From: Phycisphaerales bacterium
GTDB taxonomy: Bacteria > Planctomycetota > Phycisphaerae > Phycisphaerales > SM1A02
Direction of reading: 5' to 3'
Length of the DNA: 64,000 bases
NCBI GenBank assembly: GCA_029247205.1
Contig: JAQWLT010000033.1
Span: forward strand, 62,001 to 126,000
Shown: piece by piece, positions 27,020 to 36,327 of the stretch
Layout of the letters: each line of letters begins with the position of its first letter
Numbering within the stretch: the first letter of the stretch is position 1
Notes under the pieces: model-generated
The model's database searches: none
Told to the model about the DNA's origin: nothing
What the model saw: only the letters and a program-made list of their open reading frames with translations
Position numbers and translations under genes: made by a program

Positions 27020-27970
27020 ATGCGACGAGCCAAAATGAGCATCATCGGAGCCGGAAATGTTGGAGCCTCCTGCGCCATGTGGGCAGCAGCGAAGGAACTT
27101 GGGGACATCGTCCTCGTAGACATTCCTGACAAGGTGGGTGTGGCGCAGGGCAAAGCACTCGACCTCGCATGCTGTGGCCCAATTGAACGCTTTGATGCAT
27201 CGATCATCGGGACAAGCGACTACGCAGACGTCGCAGACAGCGACGTTGTTATCGTCACTGCTGGTATTCCACGAAAGCCCGGCATGAGCCGCGACGACTT
27301 GATTGCGACGAATGTCAAGATTGTCCGGAGTGTGAGTGAACAGATTGCTACGCACGCTCCAGAATCGACGGTCATTCTTGTAAGCAACCCGCTCGACGCC
27401 ATGGTCTATACGGCGTGGAAAACGACCGGATTCCCCACAAACCGCATTGTTGGTCAAGCTGGCTGCTTGGATGTCGCTCGATTCCGCACGTTCATTGCGG
27501 GCAAGATTGGCTGCAGCGTCGAAGATGTATCAGCGCTTCTGCTGGGTGGCCATGGCGACGATATGGTGCCGCTGGCGAGTTATACCAGCGTGCATGGCAT
27601 CCCAGTGAGCCAATTGATGTCTGCAGAAGACATCACGGCGTGCGTCGAACGCGCCAAGGCTGGCGGCGGCGAAGTCGTCAAGCTCATGGGCACAAGCGCC
27701 TATTACGCTCCAGCAAGCGGCAGCATTCAGATGGCCGAGGCGATCATCAAGGACAAGAAACGTATCCTCCCCTGCGCCGCATACTGCGACAGCGAATATG
27801 GCGTCGGCGGCTACTTCGTTGGTGCTCCAGCAATTCTTGGCAGTGGTGGCGTTGAGAAGGTCATCGAGATCGACCTCAATCCTGAAGAGAAGTCGCTTAT
27901 GGACGAATCTGTGAGCCACGTCAAAGCACTGGTCGGCACAGTGCGAGAGACGTTCCCAGATCTCGCTTGA
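27020..27970 (+). CDS. mdh: Malate dehydrogenase (LDH-like type)
   Basis: A 316-residue NAD-dependent dehydrogenase of the lactate/malate family. N-terminal Rossmann motif GAGNVGASCAMW, the aspartate that selects NAD in VLVDIPDK, the substrate loop IPRKPGMSRDDL (the arginine run typical of malate rather than lactate enzymes), VSNPLDAMVY, and catalytic histidine in LLLGGHGDDMVPL. It converts malate and oxaloacetate in the TCA cycle. The ATG at 27020 gives the family N-terminus. It follows the tRNA gene and is not in an operon with sucD. Confidence 0.94.
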   Translation: MRRAKMSIIGAGNVGASCAMWAAAKELGDIVLVDIPDKVGVAQGKALDLACCGPIERFDASIIGTSDYADVADSDVVIVTAGIPRKPGMSRDDLIATNVKIVRSVSEQIATHAPESTVILVSNPLDAMVYTAWKTTGFPTNRIVGQAGCLDVARFRTFIAGKIGCSVEDVSALLLGGHGDDMVPLASYTSVHGIPVSQLMSAEDITACVERAKAGGGEVVKLMGTSAYYAPASGSIQMAEAIIKDKKRILPCAAYCDSEYGVGGYFVGAPAILGSGGVEKVIEIDLNPEEKSLMDESVSHVKALVGTVRETFPDLA

Positions 27971-28174
27971 GTCCTGAACTTCAACGGATTGCCTTGCAAG
28001 GCACCGCCATAAATTGTCTGTCGCCTGCAACAAGTTGCACGACTCGATCTGGGTGGCCGGCGTCTAGACGCATACGTACCAAGAGCGACGCCTGAAGCTG
28101 AGAGCAAGCTCAGTACACTTGAATCACTACGCAGTCTTTCGAGAAACCTCCACCGCGTGGCCGATAGTTGTTGA

Positions 28175-28960
28175 ATGAGCGACGACCTCCCCCAATACGA
28201 CGCTGCCAAACACTTACCCTCCGCCTACGACCTCTTTGTCGCTATCGCGGCGGTCATATCGATTGGTGTCATCACGTGGCACATGTTGCTCCCAGAGACC
28301 AGTGAAGTTTCAAAACTGCTGGAAATCTTCGATTGGGCCTTCTGCGCACTCTTCCTGGGGGACTACATCCACCACATTATCATCGCCAAACACAAGCTGA
28401 AGTACATCTTCACGTGGGGGATATTTGATCTCGTGTCATCGATCCCGGCAATTGGAACACTCCGCTACACAAGGATTGCCAGGGTCCTCCGCATCATTCG
28501 TATGCTCCGCGCCGGACGCATGCTGGTGCAAGTCTATAGGCGAGATCGGACTTCCTTCACTGTTGCCGCCATGATGGCGGGCGGCCTCATCGTGATCTTG
28601 GGTGTATGTGTGGCAGTGCTGCATGTTGAGCAAGCTGCAAAGGGAGCCTCAATCCAAACCGCCGAAGACGCCGCGTGGTGGGGAGTAGTCACAGTGTCAA
28701 CAGTTGGCTATGGGCACTTCGCGCCGATCACCCCAACAGGGCGCATGCTCGCAGTCATTCTGATGATTGTCGGCATTGGCCTCTTTGCAACGTTCGCTGG
28801 TGCCATTGCCAATGTCTTCATGAGACAAGTTCATCAAGGAGCGAACAATGTCGACTTGGACAGACAAAGAATTGCCCGCATGGAGCAGCGGCAATACGAG
28901 CTTATGCGGTTGATTGAGGAACGGCTGCCAGCTGCATCTGACCAATCCAAGCCTGAGTGA
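28175..28960 (+). CDS. Voltage-gated potassium channel
   Basis: A 261-residue six-transmembrane ion channel subunit. Segments: S1 about 20-40, S2 50-70, S3 76-93, an S4-like voltage sensor 97-116 with arginines spaced every third residue (RIARVLRIIRMLRAGR), S5 128-150, the pore loop with the selectivity filter TVGYG at 176-180, and S6 188-214. A charged, helical C-terminal tail of about 45 residues follows (RIARMEQRQYELMRLIEERL), likely a tetramerising coiled coil. It acts in the inner membrane, in K+ flux or membrane-potential control. No cyclic-nucleotide or RCK domain is present. Confidence 0.9.
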   Translation: MSDDLPQYDAAKHLPSAYDLFVAIAAVISIGVITWHMLLPETSEVSKLLEIFDWAFCALFLGDYIHHIIIAKHKLKYIFTWGIFDLVSSIPAIGTLRYTRIARVLRIIRMLRAGRMLVQVYRRDRTSFTVAAMMAGGLIVILGVCVAVLHVEQAAKGASIQTAEDAAWWGVVTVSTVGYGHFAPITPTGRMLAVILMIVGIGLFATFAGAIANVFMRQVHQGANNVDLDRQRIARMEQRQYELMRLIEERLPAASDQSKPE

Positions 28961-29143
28961 AGAGTTTGCTTAAATCTCTAGGTCACTGCAAAGAGTGATC
29001 TTATGTTGTTTTCGCGGCCTAATTCGGTTGTGGTCGTGTAGAGTACTTGCCCATAGTCTTTTTTGAAGTATGTTCAAAAGTCGCGGCAGGCCAAATCGTT
29101 GGGGTCGGGCGTGTTCTGAAAGCCGCCATACGAGAAACCACTT

Positions 29144-30184
29144 ATGACAACCTATCGAATCGCGGTCGTACTTCTCGCACTGAATTCAACAGCACTGGCG
29201 AATACATGGAGCGTTCCAGGTGACTTCTCGGGGATCCAAGAAGCACTCGACGCAGCTTCCTCGGGTGACACTGTGTTCGTGGGCCCTGGCACCTATGCGG
29301 CCCCATTTGTCTTCCAAATGAATTGCAAACTTATCTCCACAGATGGACCTGCCACCACGATCATCGATGGCAGCGCTACATCTGCAAGTCTGGTGGAAAT
29401 GATCCACAAAAATGAGACCACGATGTTGCAAGGCTTCACCATCCGAGGTGCCGATGGCGGTACGCCTGTCAGCCAAGATGGGACACTGATTGTTGGTGGA
29501 GGGCTGCGGATTCTTGCAGGCGGACCTGTCATCGATGACTGCATCTTTGAAAACAACCACTCGGGCTATGGCGGCGCCATCCACAGCGGTGGGTCCACGG
29601 CCACAATCTCGAACTGCAGTTTCAATGGAAATTCGGCATCTGCCAATGGTGGTGGTGTGCTCATTATCAATGGCAGCGTCCCTCTAACCAATTGCACGTT
29701 CACTGCAAATCACTCCACGCTCGATGGTGGCGCCTTGCATGTGGTCAACGGCGAGCACTCACTGACCGATTGTGTCGTTAATGGAAACACCTCTATTGAT
29801 GGGGGTGGAATCTCATGGCATGGTGCCGAAGGGGGATTCCCACTTCCAGTTGTCCGCTGTTCAATTATCAATAACGAAGCGGTGAGTGTTGGGGGTGGTC
29901 TCCGGGGCATCGTTGGTCGACCACCCGTGGTCTTTGTCGACTCAACTGTGTGCGACAACAGCCCAGATGAGTTTGATTCACCGTGGATCGATGATGGTGG
30001 CAATACGCTCTGCATCTGCCCACCCGACATCAACGGCAATGGTTCGGTGGATATCAACGACCTATTGGTTGTGGTAGCACAATGGGCAACGAGCGGTCCG
30101 CAGGGGGACATTGATCGAGACGGGGTTGTCGATATCACCGACCTACTCGAGACAATCGATGAATTTGGGCCCTGTGAAATGTAG
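29144..30184 (+). CDS. Secreted parallel beta-helix protein with dockerin-like tail
   Basis: A 346-residue exported protein. The signal peptide ends near ALAN. The mature part starts like a pectin-lyase fold (SVPGDFSGIQEALDAASSGDTVFVGPGTY) and runs as right-handed beta-helix rungs with repeating CxFxxNxSxxxGGA motifs, the pattern of polymorphic outer-membrane/choice-of-anchor repeats. It ends with a dockerin-like module (CPPDINGNGSVDINDLL...EFGPCEM). No catalytic residues of a lyase are obvious, so it may bind polysaccharide rather than cut it. It converges on gapA with 3 nt between stops. Confidence 0.84.
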   Translation: MTTYRIAVVLLALNSTALANTWSVPGDFSGIQEALDAASSGDTVFVGPGTYAAPFVFQMNCKLISTDGPATTIIDGSATSASLVEMIHKNETTMLQGFTIRGADGGTPVSQDGTLIVGGGLRILAGGPVIDDCIFENNHSGYGGAIHSGGSTATISNCSFNGNSASANGGGVLIINGSVPLTNCTFTANHSTLDGGALHVVNGEHSLTDCVVNGNTSIDGGGISWHGAEGGFPLPVVRCSIINNEAVSVGGGLRGIVGRPPVVFVDSTVCDNSPDEFDSPWIDDGGNTLCICPPDINGNGSVDINDLLVVVAQWATSGPQGDIDRDGVVDITDLLETIDEFGPCEM

Positions 30185-30187
30185 TGA

Positions 30188-31201
30188 TCAGTCCTTGCTG
30201 GCCATCAACTCAAGCATGTCAACGCAACGTGTCGCGTAGCCGGCCTCGTTGTCATACCAGCTGACGATCTTGAAGAAGTGGTCATTGAGTTCTATACCCG
30301 CACCAGCATCAAAGATGCTGCTGTGAGTATCGCCGATGAAGTCGCTGCTCACCACTGGGTCTTCGGTGTAACAGAGCACGCCTTTCATTGGACCTTCAGC
30401 GGCAGCTCTCATCGCCGCATTTACTTCGGCAAGGCTCGTTGCTTGTTCCGTCTTGAATGTCAGGTCAACGACCGATACATCAGCCGTCGGCACACGCATC
30501 GCCATGCCTGTGAGCTTTCCTTTGACCGCTGGCAGACACAACGCCACTGCCTTCGCCGCACCAGTACTGGCTGGAATGATGTTCATGTAAGCATTTCTGC
30601 CGCCACGCATATCCTTTTTGCTCGGCCCATCTTGTGTTGGCTGCGTTGCGGTAGCAGCGTGAATCGTAGTCATCAGACCTTCTTCAAGACCAAATGAATC
30701 CAAGATCACCTTGGTAATCGGCGCAAGACAATTGGTCGTACAGGATGCGTTTGAAATGATGCGGTGCTGGGCTGGGTCATACCCGTTGCAATTTACCTTG
30801 TGCACAAAGGTTGGAATCTCATCTGGCGTCTTCGTCGGCGCCGAGAGTAGTACTCGCTTAGCGCCGGCATCGAGGTGCTTGCTTGCCCCATCAATGGCTG
30901 TAAAGAACCCAGTAGATTCAAGTACATAGTCTACGCCCAGATCACCCCACCCCAACTTTGCTGGGTCCCGCTCACTTAAACATTTCGTCGTGTGGGCATC
31001 GCAGACAAGGCTGTCGCCGTCTGCACGAACGCGATGATCAAATCGACCATGCATCGTGTCGTACGACACGAGATAGGCCAGATTATCTGCGGGCACAAGA
31101 TCATTGATGGCGACAACATCGAATGTACCGCGTCGCACCGCCTCACGGTAGACGAGCCGACCAATGCGTCCGAAGCCGTTGATACCGATGCGAATGGCCA
31201 T
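30188..31201 (-). CDS. gapA: Glyceraldehyde-3-phosphate dehydrogenase, type I
   Basis: The 337-residue glycolytic enzyme has the NAD-binding start [17 protein letters not shown], aspartate in AINDL, the catalytic cysteine in [13 protein letters not shown], its histidine partner in [14 protein letters not shown] and the C-terminal [11 protein letters not shown]. It is the class I form used in glycolysis and gluconeogenesis. An AGGAG lies 11 nt before the ATG. It is the last of a run of five minus-strand genes starting at thiE, though the gaps (93 and 132 nt) allow separate promoters. Confidence 0.96.
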   Translation of the reverse strand: MAIRIGINGFGRIGRLVYREAVRRGTFDVVAINDLVPADNLAYLVSYDTMHGRFDHRVRADGDSLVCDAHTTKCLSERDPAKLGWGDLGVDYVLESTGFFTAIDGASKHLDAGAKRVLLSAPTKTPDEIPTFVHKVNCNGYDPAQHRIISNASCTTNCLAPITKVILDSFGLEEGLMTTIHAATATQPTQDGPSKKDMRGGRNAYMNIIPASTGAAKAVALCLPAVKGKLTGMAMRVPTADVSVVDLTFKTEQATSLAEVNAAMRAAAEGPMKGVLCYTEDPVVSSDFIGDTHSSIFDAGAGIELNDHFFKIVSWYDNEAGYATRCVDMLELMASKD

Positions 31202-31294
31202 ATTGGTGAGTGCTCCTGGCGGTCAGATTTGCGGGTCAGAGTGTGAACGAGAACGAAAAAAGAACTACATTCTAGCGAGAATCGAAGATTGCGA

Positions 31295-31852
31295 TCAGGA
31301 GCCGCGCCATGGCACATCGGGCACACCTGCAAATCGATTGGCTGCCCGCGCCATGGCAAAGAGCAGGTCACTGCAGCGATTGATCCACTGCATCGCGGCT
31401 GTGGACACGCCGTTGGGCTCGATAGAAAGAAGAGTCACCATGGCCCGCTCACAGCGTCTAGCGGCATCGCGGGCAAGGTGCAGCCGGGCGGCAAGTTCGC
31501 ATCCGCCTGGCAACACAAATACTTTCAAATCGTCATTGGCCCCATCGATGCGGTCGATGTGCCCCTCCATCGTGGCAACATCACCCTCCTTGATCCGCCG
31601 CACCTTGTCTTCATGAGTGCTCGCTGGTGGTGTCGCCAGATCAGCACCGAGGCGAAATACCAGATGCTGTAATTCAGCGAGCACTTCGCCTAATTCCTCG
31701 CCTGGTTGGCAATGCGCAGCTGCAAACCCCAATGAACCATTGAGACCATCCGCCTCGCCATAGGCCGCGACCCGAGGGTTGTCCTTCGGAACACGCCCTC
31801 CGCCAAACAGCCCAGTCGTCCCATCGTCGCCAGTGCCGGTATACAGCCGCAT
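31295..31852 (-). CDS. Cob(I)alamin adenosyltransferase, PduO type
   Basis: About 185 residues. The enzyme attaches the adenosyl group of ATP to cob(I)alamin to make coenzyme B12. The PduO/MMAB ATP motif reads YTGTGDDGTTGLFGG, followed by RVAAYGEADGLNGSLG and, near the C-terminus, RCERAMVTLL and NRCSDLLFAMAR, which are family landmarks. The ATG at 31852 is preceded directly by an in-frame GTG. No cobalamin riboswitch or B12 enzyme is adjacent. Confidence 0.94.
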   Translation of the reverse strand: MRLYTGTGDDGTTGLFGGGRVPKDNPRVAAYGEADGLNGSLGFAAAHCQPGEELGEVLAELQHLVFRLGADLATPPASTHEDKVRRIKEGDVATMEGHIDRIDGANDDLKVFVLPGGCELAARLHLARDAARRCERAMVTLLSIEPNGVSTAAMQWINRCSDLLFAMARAANRFAGVPDVPWRGS

Positions 31853-31984
31853 CACTGCAGCATAGCCCCCGCAAAGAACCGACTGGTCGTCACTTGATGT
31901 GTTTTTCGCAGCAGCACTTATACAACCATTGCTTTGTAAGCTATTGTCCGCAAGATAGATAAGGTGACCAACGGTCCGGCAATG

Positions 31985-32872
31985 CTAGCCTTCGAGAGCT
32001 GCTACGCCGGAGACGATTTCGGTGAGTTCAGTTGTAATTCGACCCTGTCGCACTCGGTTGAATGTGCGTTTGAGGGTTCGACCGAAGTCGCTGGCGTTAT
32101 CACTCGCGGCCTTCATAGCGATCATTCGCATGACATGTTCACTCACCGCTGCCTCGATAAACAACTGGAAAAGCAGCGTCTTCACCGTCGTTGGCAGCAA
32201 GGTATCAAGCAGCTCGGCGGCGCTTGGCGAGAAGTCGTAGACGTCACGCATCTTCGACTGACTTTCTTCAACTTCTTCCTCGCCAGCCTCTGGCTGCGAG
32301 AGTGGAAGCAACTGCGTCACTTCGGCTCGCTGCCGCGAGACGCTTTGGTATCGCATTGAAACGATCTTGATCGTGTCAAATTCGCCTGCCATGTACTGAT
32401 CGAGATAGGTCTGCGCCACAGCCTCAACATCTGCATACACAGGCGCATCGCCTATCGAATAGCTTCTTGAAACCTCAATACTCTGAAACTTAAAGAAGGC
32501 AGTGGCCTTCTTGCCGGCCGTCTCGATCACCACATCCGTCTGTCCGATCTCTTCCTGACGATGGTTCGAAGCTGCCTTCAATACATTTGAGTTGTAGGCA
32601 CCACACAAACCACGGTCAGAACAAATCACCAACATGAGGTCTTTGCCAGTCTTCTCGGGCGGGCCATCGATGAGCATCGATTCATAGTCGCCCGCATCCG
32701 AGGCAACCTGCCGAACCATCTCATCGATCATTCGCGCGTAAGGACGCGACTTCTCGGCTCGCTGGCCGGCAGAAGTGAATTTCGCCGTGGCGATCATCTG
32801 CATCGTCTTGGTAATTCGGCCAATTGTCTTGACCGCGCCCATTCGATTCTTGATTTCGCGGAGTTGTGCCAT
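31985..32872 (-). CDS. atpG: F-type ATP synthase gamma subunit
   Basis: A 295-residue central-stalk subunit with both conserved ends: MAQLREIKNRMGAVKTIGRITKTMQMIA at the N-terminus and MKAASDNASDFGRTLKRTFNRVRQGRITTELTEI at the C-terminus, plus CSDRGLCGAYNSN in the middle. The frame is open 10 residues further upstream, but family alignment supports the ATG at 32872. The genes for alpha, beta, delta and epsilon are not beside it; atpG alone sits between a PhnP-like hydrolase and a cobalamin enzyme. Confidence 0.95.
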   Translation of the reverse strand: MAQLREIKNRMGAVKTIGRITKTMQMIATAKFTSAGQRAEKSRPYARMIDEMVRQVASDAGDYESMLIDGPPEKTGKDLMLVICSDRGLCGAYNSNVLKAASNHRQEEIGQTDVVIETAGKKATAFFKFQSIEVSRSYSIGDAPVYADVEAVAQTYLDQYMAGEFDTIKIVSMRYQSVSRQRAEVTQLLPLSQPEAGEEEVEESQSKMRDVYDFSPSAAELLDTLLPTTVKTLLFQLFIEAAVSEHVMRMIAMKAASDNASDFGRTLKRTFNRVRQGRITTELTEIVSGVAALEG

Positions 32873-32935
32873 GAGCCCCGCAGGATAGCAGCCACCAGCC
32901 ACTGGGGCGACCTGCCGAGGTGACCTGGCTCGGCT

Positions 32936-33766
32936 CTATCCGCTGGCGTCGACGCTCAAACCATCCCACGCCAGAGCCATGCCTTCTGGGAGGGTGGCGT
33001 CGACTTTGGCGTGCTTCACCTGATGGGCCATATGGATGAACCACGTTTGCCGTGCATCGATTAAATGAGCCTCGGCCACCGCCTCTTTGGTGCACATATG
33101 GGTGCTGTGGGGCTGCTCACGGAGCATATCGAGGAAAAGTGTGTCCAGACCAGTCAATCTCTCTCGCGTGCCGGGTGGGATGTGTGAGACGTCTGTGCAC
33201 CAAGCCAAGGGCAGTGGTAGATCAGCGCCGTCTACGGCGTCGAATCGAAAACCAAGGATTGGCAGGTTGCCGTGCATAAAGCGGAGTGGCTCAATCCGCA
33301 GCCCGAATAATTCCACAACACCGCCTGGTGTGAGTTTGTGCGGCTGCACATCTGCGATGAAGGAGTCATTGACGTTGTGCTGCTTCTCAAAGATGTGCCT
33401 ATACACACGCTCGAGATGCTCGAGCGTGTGGGGCTCGCCCCAGACATCAATCACCGAACGCTGGAGCGTGTTGAATCGGCGCACCTCATCAAGCCCAAAC
33501 GTGTGATCAACATGATTATGTGTGAAGAAGATCCCGTCGCACCGCATAATGCCAGCGGCTAACACCTGCTGGCGCAGATCCGGCGACGCATCGATCAGAA
33601 TTGTTCTGGGGTTCTGATCCGCATCGATCCAGCAGATCGCACCACTCGTCCGTAACCGCGTGTCGCGAGGGTCGTCCGAGACGCATGTATCGCAGTCACA
33701 GCCAATTGTTGGCACTCCTGCACTGGTCCCCGAGCCCAGCACAATGCAGCGAACATCTGAAATCAT
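32936..33766 (-). CDS. PhnP-like MBL-fold hydrolase
   Basis: A 276-residue metallo-beta-lactamase fold protein of the PhnP/phosphoribosyl-cyclic-phosphodiesterase group: LGSGTSAGVPTIGCDCDTC (with the family's cysteine zinc knuckle), THNHVDHTFG, then HGNLPILGFRF, CTDVSHIP and IHMAHQVKH. Members act on cyclic phosphates or are general phosphodiesterases; no phn genes are nearby so the substrate is unknown. Its ATG overlaps the thiE stop (ATGA), indicating coupling. Confidence 0.87.
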   Translation of the reverse strand: MISDVRCIVLGSGTSAGVPTIGCDCDTCVSDDPRDTRLRTSGAICWIDADQNPRTILIDASPDLRQQVLAAGIMRCDGIFFTHNHVDHTFGLDEVRRFNTLQRSVIDVWGEPHTLEHLERVYRHIFEKQHNVNDSFIADVQPHKLTPGGVVELFGLRIEPLRFMHGNLPILGFRFDAVDGADLPLPLAWCTDVSHIPPGTRERLTGLDTLFLDMLREQPHSTHMCTKEAVAEAHLIDARQTWFIHMAHQVKHAKVDATLPEGMALAWDGLSVDASG

Positions 33767-34806
33767 GCTGGAATGCCGCCTAATGCGTCTGTACAGACTT
33801 GGGCAGCGGCAAGCGGATCGTTGACCCCACAGATCCCTCTGCCAACTGCAACGCCGCGAGCGCCTGACGCCGCAACTTCGGCAACATTCTCTGGGCTTAC
33901 CCCGCCAATTGCCAAATGCGGAAGGTGGCCGAGTAGTGGAAGTGATTCGCCTACGCGACCTGTACCAGCTGGCTCCAAATCTGGACGTGTGTGACTGGCA
34001 AAGATCGGACCAATCCCGACATAGTCAGCACCGGCCTCGACCGCGGCAGCTACTTCGGTTGGCCCGTGTGTGCTCACGCCGATGAACAAATGCCGGCCAC
34101 ACTGCCGCCGTGCATCCCGCACAGATAAATCATCTTGCCCAAGATGGACACCAGCTGCGCCTGCAGCCATCGCAATGTCAACGCGGTCGTTCACGATCAC
34201 CGGAATACCGCGAGCCACCGACAACACTGCACGCACATGCTGCACCAGCTCGGCATCGCCGAGCGACTTCTCTCGCAGCTGCACCACATCAACTCCACCA
34301 TCAATCGAAGCTGCGAGAACATCCCGCCACGGGAGTCTGCACATCGACTTCGTCAGCAGTAGGCACACACGCCACTGCGGCACTGGGCTGGCCCCAAGGC
34401 GTTGCTCAACCACAGCTGCAAGGTCATACAACACATATCGAAGTGATTCAATGGTGCTTGCCGCCTCTGGCGAATCCAACTTGGCTGCCTCTTCGAGGGA
34501 CCGAATGGCCTCAGCCGCCCGCCGTCCAGCAGCAGCAGCAATTGCTCCAAGGCCGCCGCGGGTCTGCTCTGAAACTGTACTGATGCTTGTGCCAACGTCT
34601 CCCGAGGTGTCCCGAGACCACACTCCAACACTACATGGCCATGCGATCATTGCCGTGTCCCGAAGATCGTGCCGCAACTGCTTGAGCGATGTGGTCACTG
34701 CGGCGTCATCGAGGACAAACCTCGCAAGATCCTCAAGTGTGCGAACACCCTCGCCCGCACGGTTGCACGCAGCATCAATAAGCCGAAACAGAGACATCCC
34801 AACCAT
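33763..34806 (-). CDS. thiE: Thiamine-phosphate synthase with N-terminal ThiE-associated helical domain
   Basis: About 347 residues in two parts. The N-terminal ~150 residues (LIDAACNRAGEGVRTLEDLARFVLDD...) are the helical domain often fused to ThiE in planctomycetes and cyanobacteria. The C-terminal TIM barrel joins HMP-PP and thiazole phosphate: VVQLREKSLGDAEL, VNDRVDIAMAAGAAGVHLGQDDL, VGIGPIFASHTRP and LAIGGVSPENV. Start is uncertain: ATGs at 34806 and 34797 and a GTG at 34833 are possible. There is no TPP riboswitch-like sequence in the 60-nt upstream gap. It is coupled to the PhnP-like gene. Confidence 0.92.
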   Translation of the reverse strand: MVGMSLFRLIDAACNRAGEGVRTLEDLARFVLDDAAVTTSLKQLRHDLRDTAMIAWPCSVGVWSRDTSGDVGTSISTVSEQTRGGLGAIAAAAGRRAAEAIRSLEEAAKLDSPEAASTIESLRYVLYDLAAVVEQRLGASPVPQWRVCLLLTKSMCRLPWRDVLAASIDGGVDVVQLREKSLGDAELVQHVRAVLSVARGIPVIVNDRVDIAMAAGAAGVHLGQDDLSVRDARRQCGRHLFIGVSTHGPTEVAAAVEAGADYVGIGPIFASHTRPDLEPAGTGRVGESLPLLGHLPHLAIGGVSPENVAEVAASGARGVAVGRGICGVNDPLAAAQVCTDALGGIPA

Positions 34807-34866
34807 GGTACGCCGCGACAGAAACTCAGCCACGCAAGCTGTAGCGCATTCCCTACACTCCCAGCC

Positions 34867-36321
34867 ATGTATCGAACCATACGCACCGGATCCCCACGGA
34901 ACGCCGTCTCTGTCGCAGCAGTTTCATCGTCCACCAAGCGTCTCCCCGCTTCACTGAAGGCCTTTCAGGCTGCCTGGGGTCGGCCCGGCTTTGCTTGCGA
35001 AACCGGTGACATATCTGTTGGAGACGACTCCACGGTGCTTGTTGGACTTGGTGACCACCCGCCTACCCAGCGCAGCCTTCGACTCGCGGGAGCCAAACTT
35101 GCTGCAACCCTCCACAGCATGGGCGCCTCGGCTGCACAGATCGACATTCCGCTTCACCTCTCTGGCCCACTGGCCAAGAAGCCGGCCGAAGCTGCCCAAG
35201 CAATCGCCGAGGGCATTGTGCTTGCCAATTGGCGACAAGAGACTTGGCGTGGCACTGCCGCAAAGGGTGAGGCCGCTTCAGGCACGCTTATTCTGACAAG
35301 CAGCAACGCTGCGGTCCGCGGCGGACTTCGGCGTGGGTGCATTCTGGCCGAGGGCTCCAATGAAGCCCGCCGCCTAAGCTCGACGCCACCCAATATTGCC
35401 TCCCCTGCTTGGGTAGCTCGGCAAGCAAGAGCGATGAGCCGCAAACTCGGCATGCAGTGCTCGATTATTTCAGCTGCAAAAGCTAAGGAACTTGGCATGG
35501 GTGGACTGACCGCGGTCGGAGAGGGTTCGGCCAACGCTCCATGCCTCGTACACCTGACATGGAAGCCAAAGTCCGCAAAGGGCGACACCCGTCTCGCGTT
35601 TGTTGGAAAGACCGTGACCTACGACACCGGTGGTTACTCGTTGAAGGTATCCAACGGGATGAAGGGTATGAAGTACGACATGTGTGGTGGCGCGGCGGTA
35701 CTGGGTGCCATGCAGGCCATTGCCACGTTGAAGTTGCCTGTTGAAGTGCATGCGATCTTGCCGTGCGCTGAGAATATGGTTTCTGCTGGGTCGTACCGGC
35801 CCGATGACATCATCACGATGTTCAACGGTGTCACAGTCGAGGTGACCAATACCGATGCCGAGGGCAGACTTGTGCTGGCCGACGCCCTTGCATGGACCTG
35901 TAAAAAGGTCAAGCCAACACAGGTGATTGACATCGCCACGCTCACTGGTGGTGTGGTGGTCGCCCTTGGGTCTTGGTGTGCTGGTGTCTGGAGCCGCGAT
36001 GCACCACTACGCGGTCGGCTTGAATCAGCTGGTGATGATTGTGGTGAGCAAGTGTGGCGGCTGCCGCTGTGGAGGGAGCACCGCGACTTCATGCGAGCAA
36101 AGCATGCCGACCTCTGGAATTCTGGGCCAAATCGTGAGGGGCATCCGATTCAGGGAGCAGCTTTCTTGTCCTACTTTGTTGACCCAACGACCCCGTGGGC
36201 ACATGTTGATATTGCCGGTCCGGCCACAACCGACACGTCGAGTGACCTGTTTCAGGCGGGGCCCACCGGCTTTGGTGCCAGACTGCTCACTGAATTGGCA
36301 GCTGGGTACGAAAAAAAATAG
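34867..36321 (+). CDS. pepA: Leucyl aminopeptidase (peptidase family M17)
   Basis: A 484-residue two-metal aminopeptidase. The N-terminal macro-like domain spans roughly 1-180. The catalytic domain shows FVGKTVTYDTGGYSLK (metal and catalytic lysine region), MKYDMCGGAAVLGAM, LPCAENMVSAGSYRPDDI and NTDAEGRLVLADALAW. In the first motif the usual G(I/L)T(F/Y)DTGGISLKP reads TVTYDTGGYSLKV; metal ligands are retained. The ATG at 34867 is used; the longer open frame upstream runs antisense to thiE. It is a cytoplasmic peptide-recycling enzyme, and converges on the phosphatase gene with 6 nt between stops. Confidence 0.93.
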   Translation: MYRTIRTGSPRNAVSVAAVSSSTKRLPASLKAFQAAWGRPGFACETGDISVGDDSTVLVGLGDHPPTQRSLRLAGAKLAATLHSMGASAAQIDIPLHLSGPLAKKPAEAAQAIAEGIVLANWRQETWRGTAAKGEAASGTLILTSSNAAVRGGLRRGCILAEGSNEARRLSSTPPNIASPAWVARQARAMSRKLGMQCSIISAAKAKELGMGGLTAVGEGSANAPCLVHLTWKPKSAKGDTRLAFVGKTVTYDTGGYSLKVSNGMKGMKYDMCGGAAVLGAMQAIATLKLPVEVHAILPCAENMVSAGSYRPDDIITMFNGVTVEVTNTDAEGRLVLADALAWTCKKVKPTQVIDIATLTGGVVVALGSWCAGVWSRDAPLRGRLESAGDDCGEQVWRLPLWREHRDFMRAKHADLWNSGPNREGHPIQGAAFLSYFVDPTTPWAHVDIAGPATTDTSSDLFQAGPTGFGARLLTELAAGYEKK

Positions 36322-36327
36322 GTTTGC

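Noticed and set aside
27971-28174. RNA gene in the mdh-channel gap (GCCTTGCAAGGC palindrome and small inverted repeats)
   Set aside because: The repeats are short and scattered, with no recognisable RNA family pattern; nothing firm is seen in this 204-nt gap.
31853-31984. Cobalamin riboswitch before the cobalamin adenosyltransferase
   Set aside because: No B12-box or matching stem pattern could be seen in the gap.
34669-34866. N-terminal extension of the aminopeptidase frame
   Set aside because: It is antisense to thiE, and family similarity begins after the ATG at 34867.
34807-34866. TPP riboswitch before thiE
   Set aside because: The gap is only 60 nt and lacks the conserved CTGAGA and related elements.
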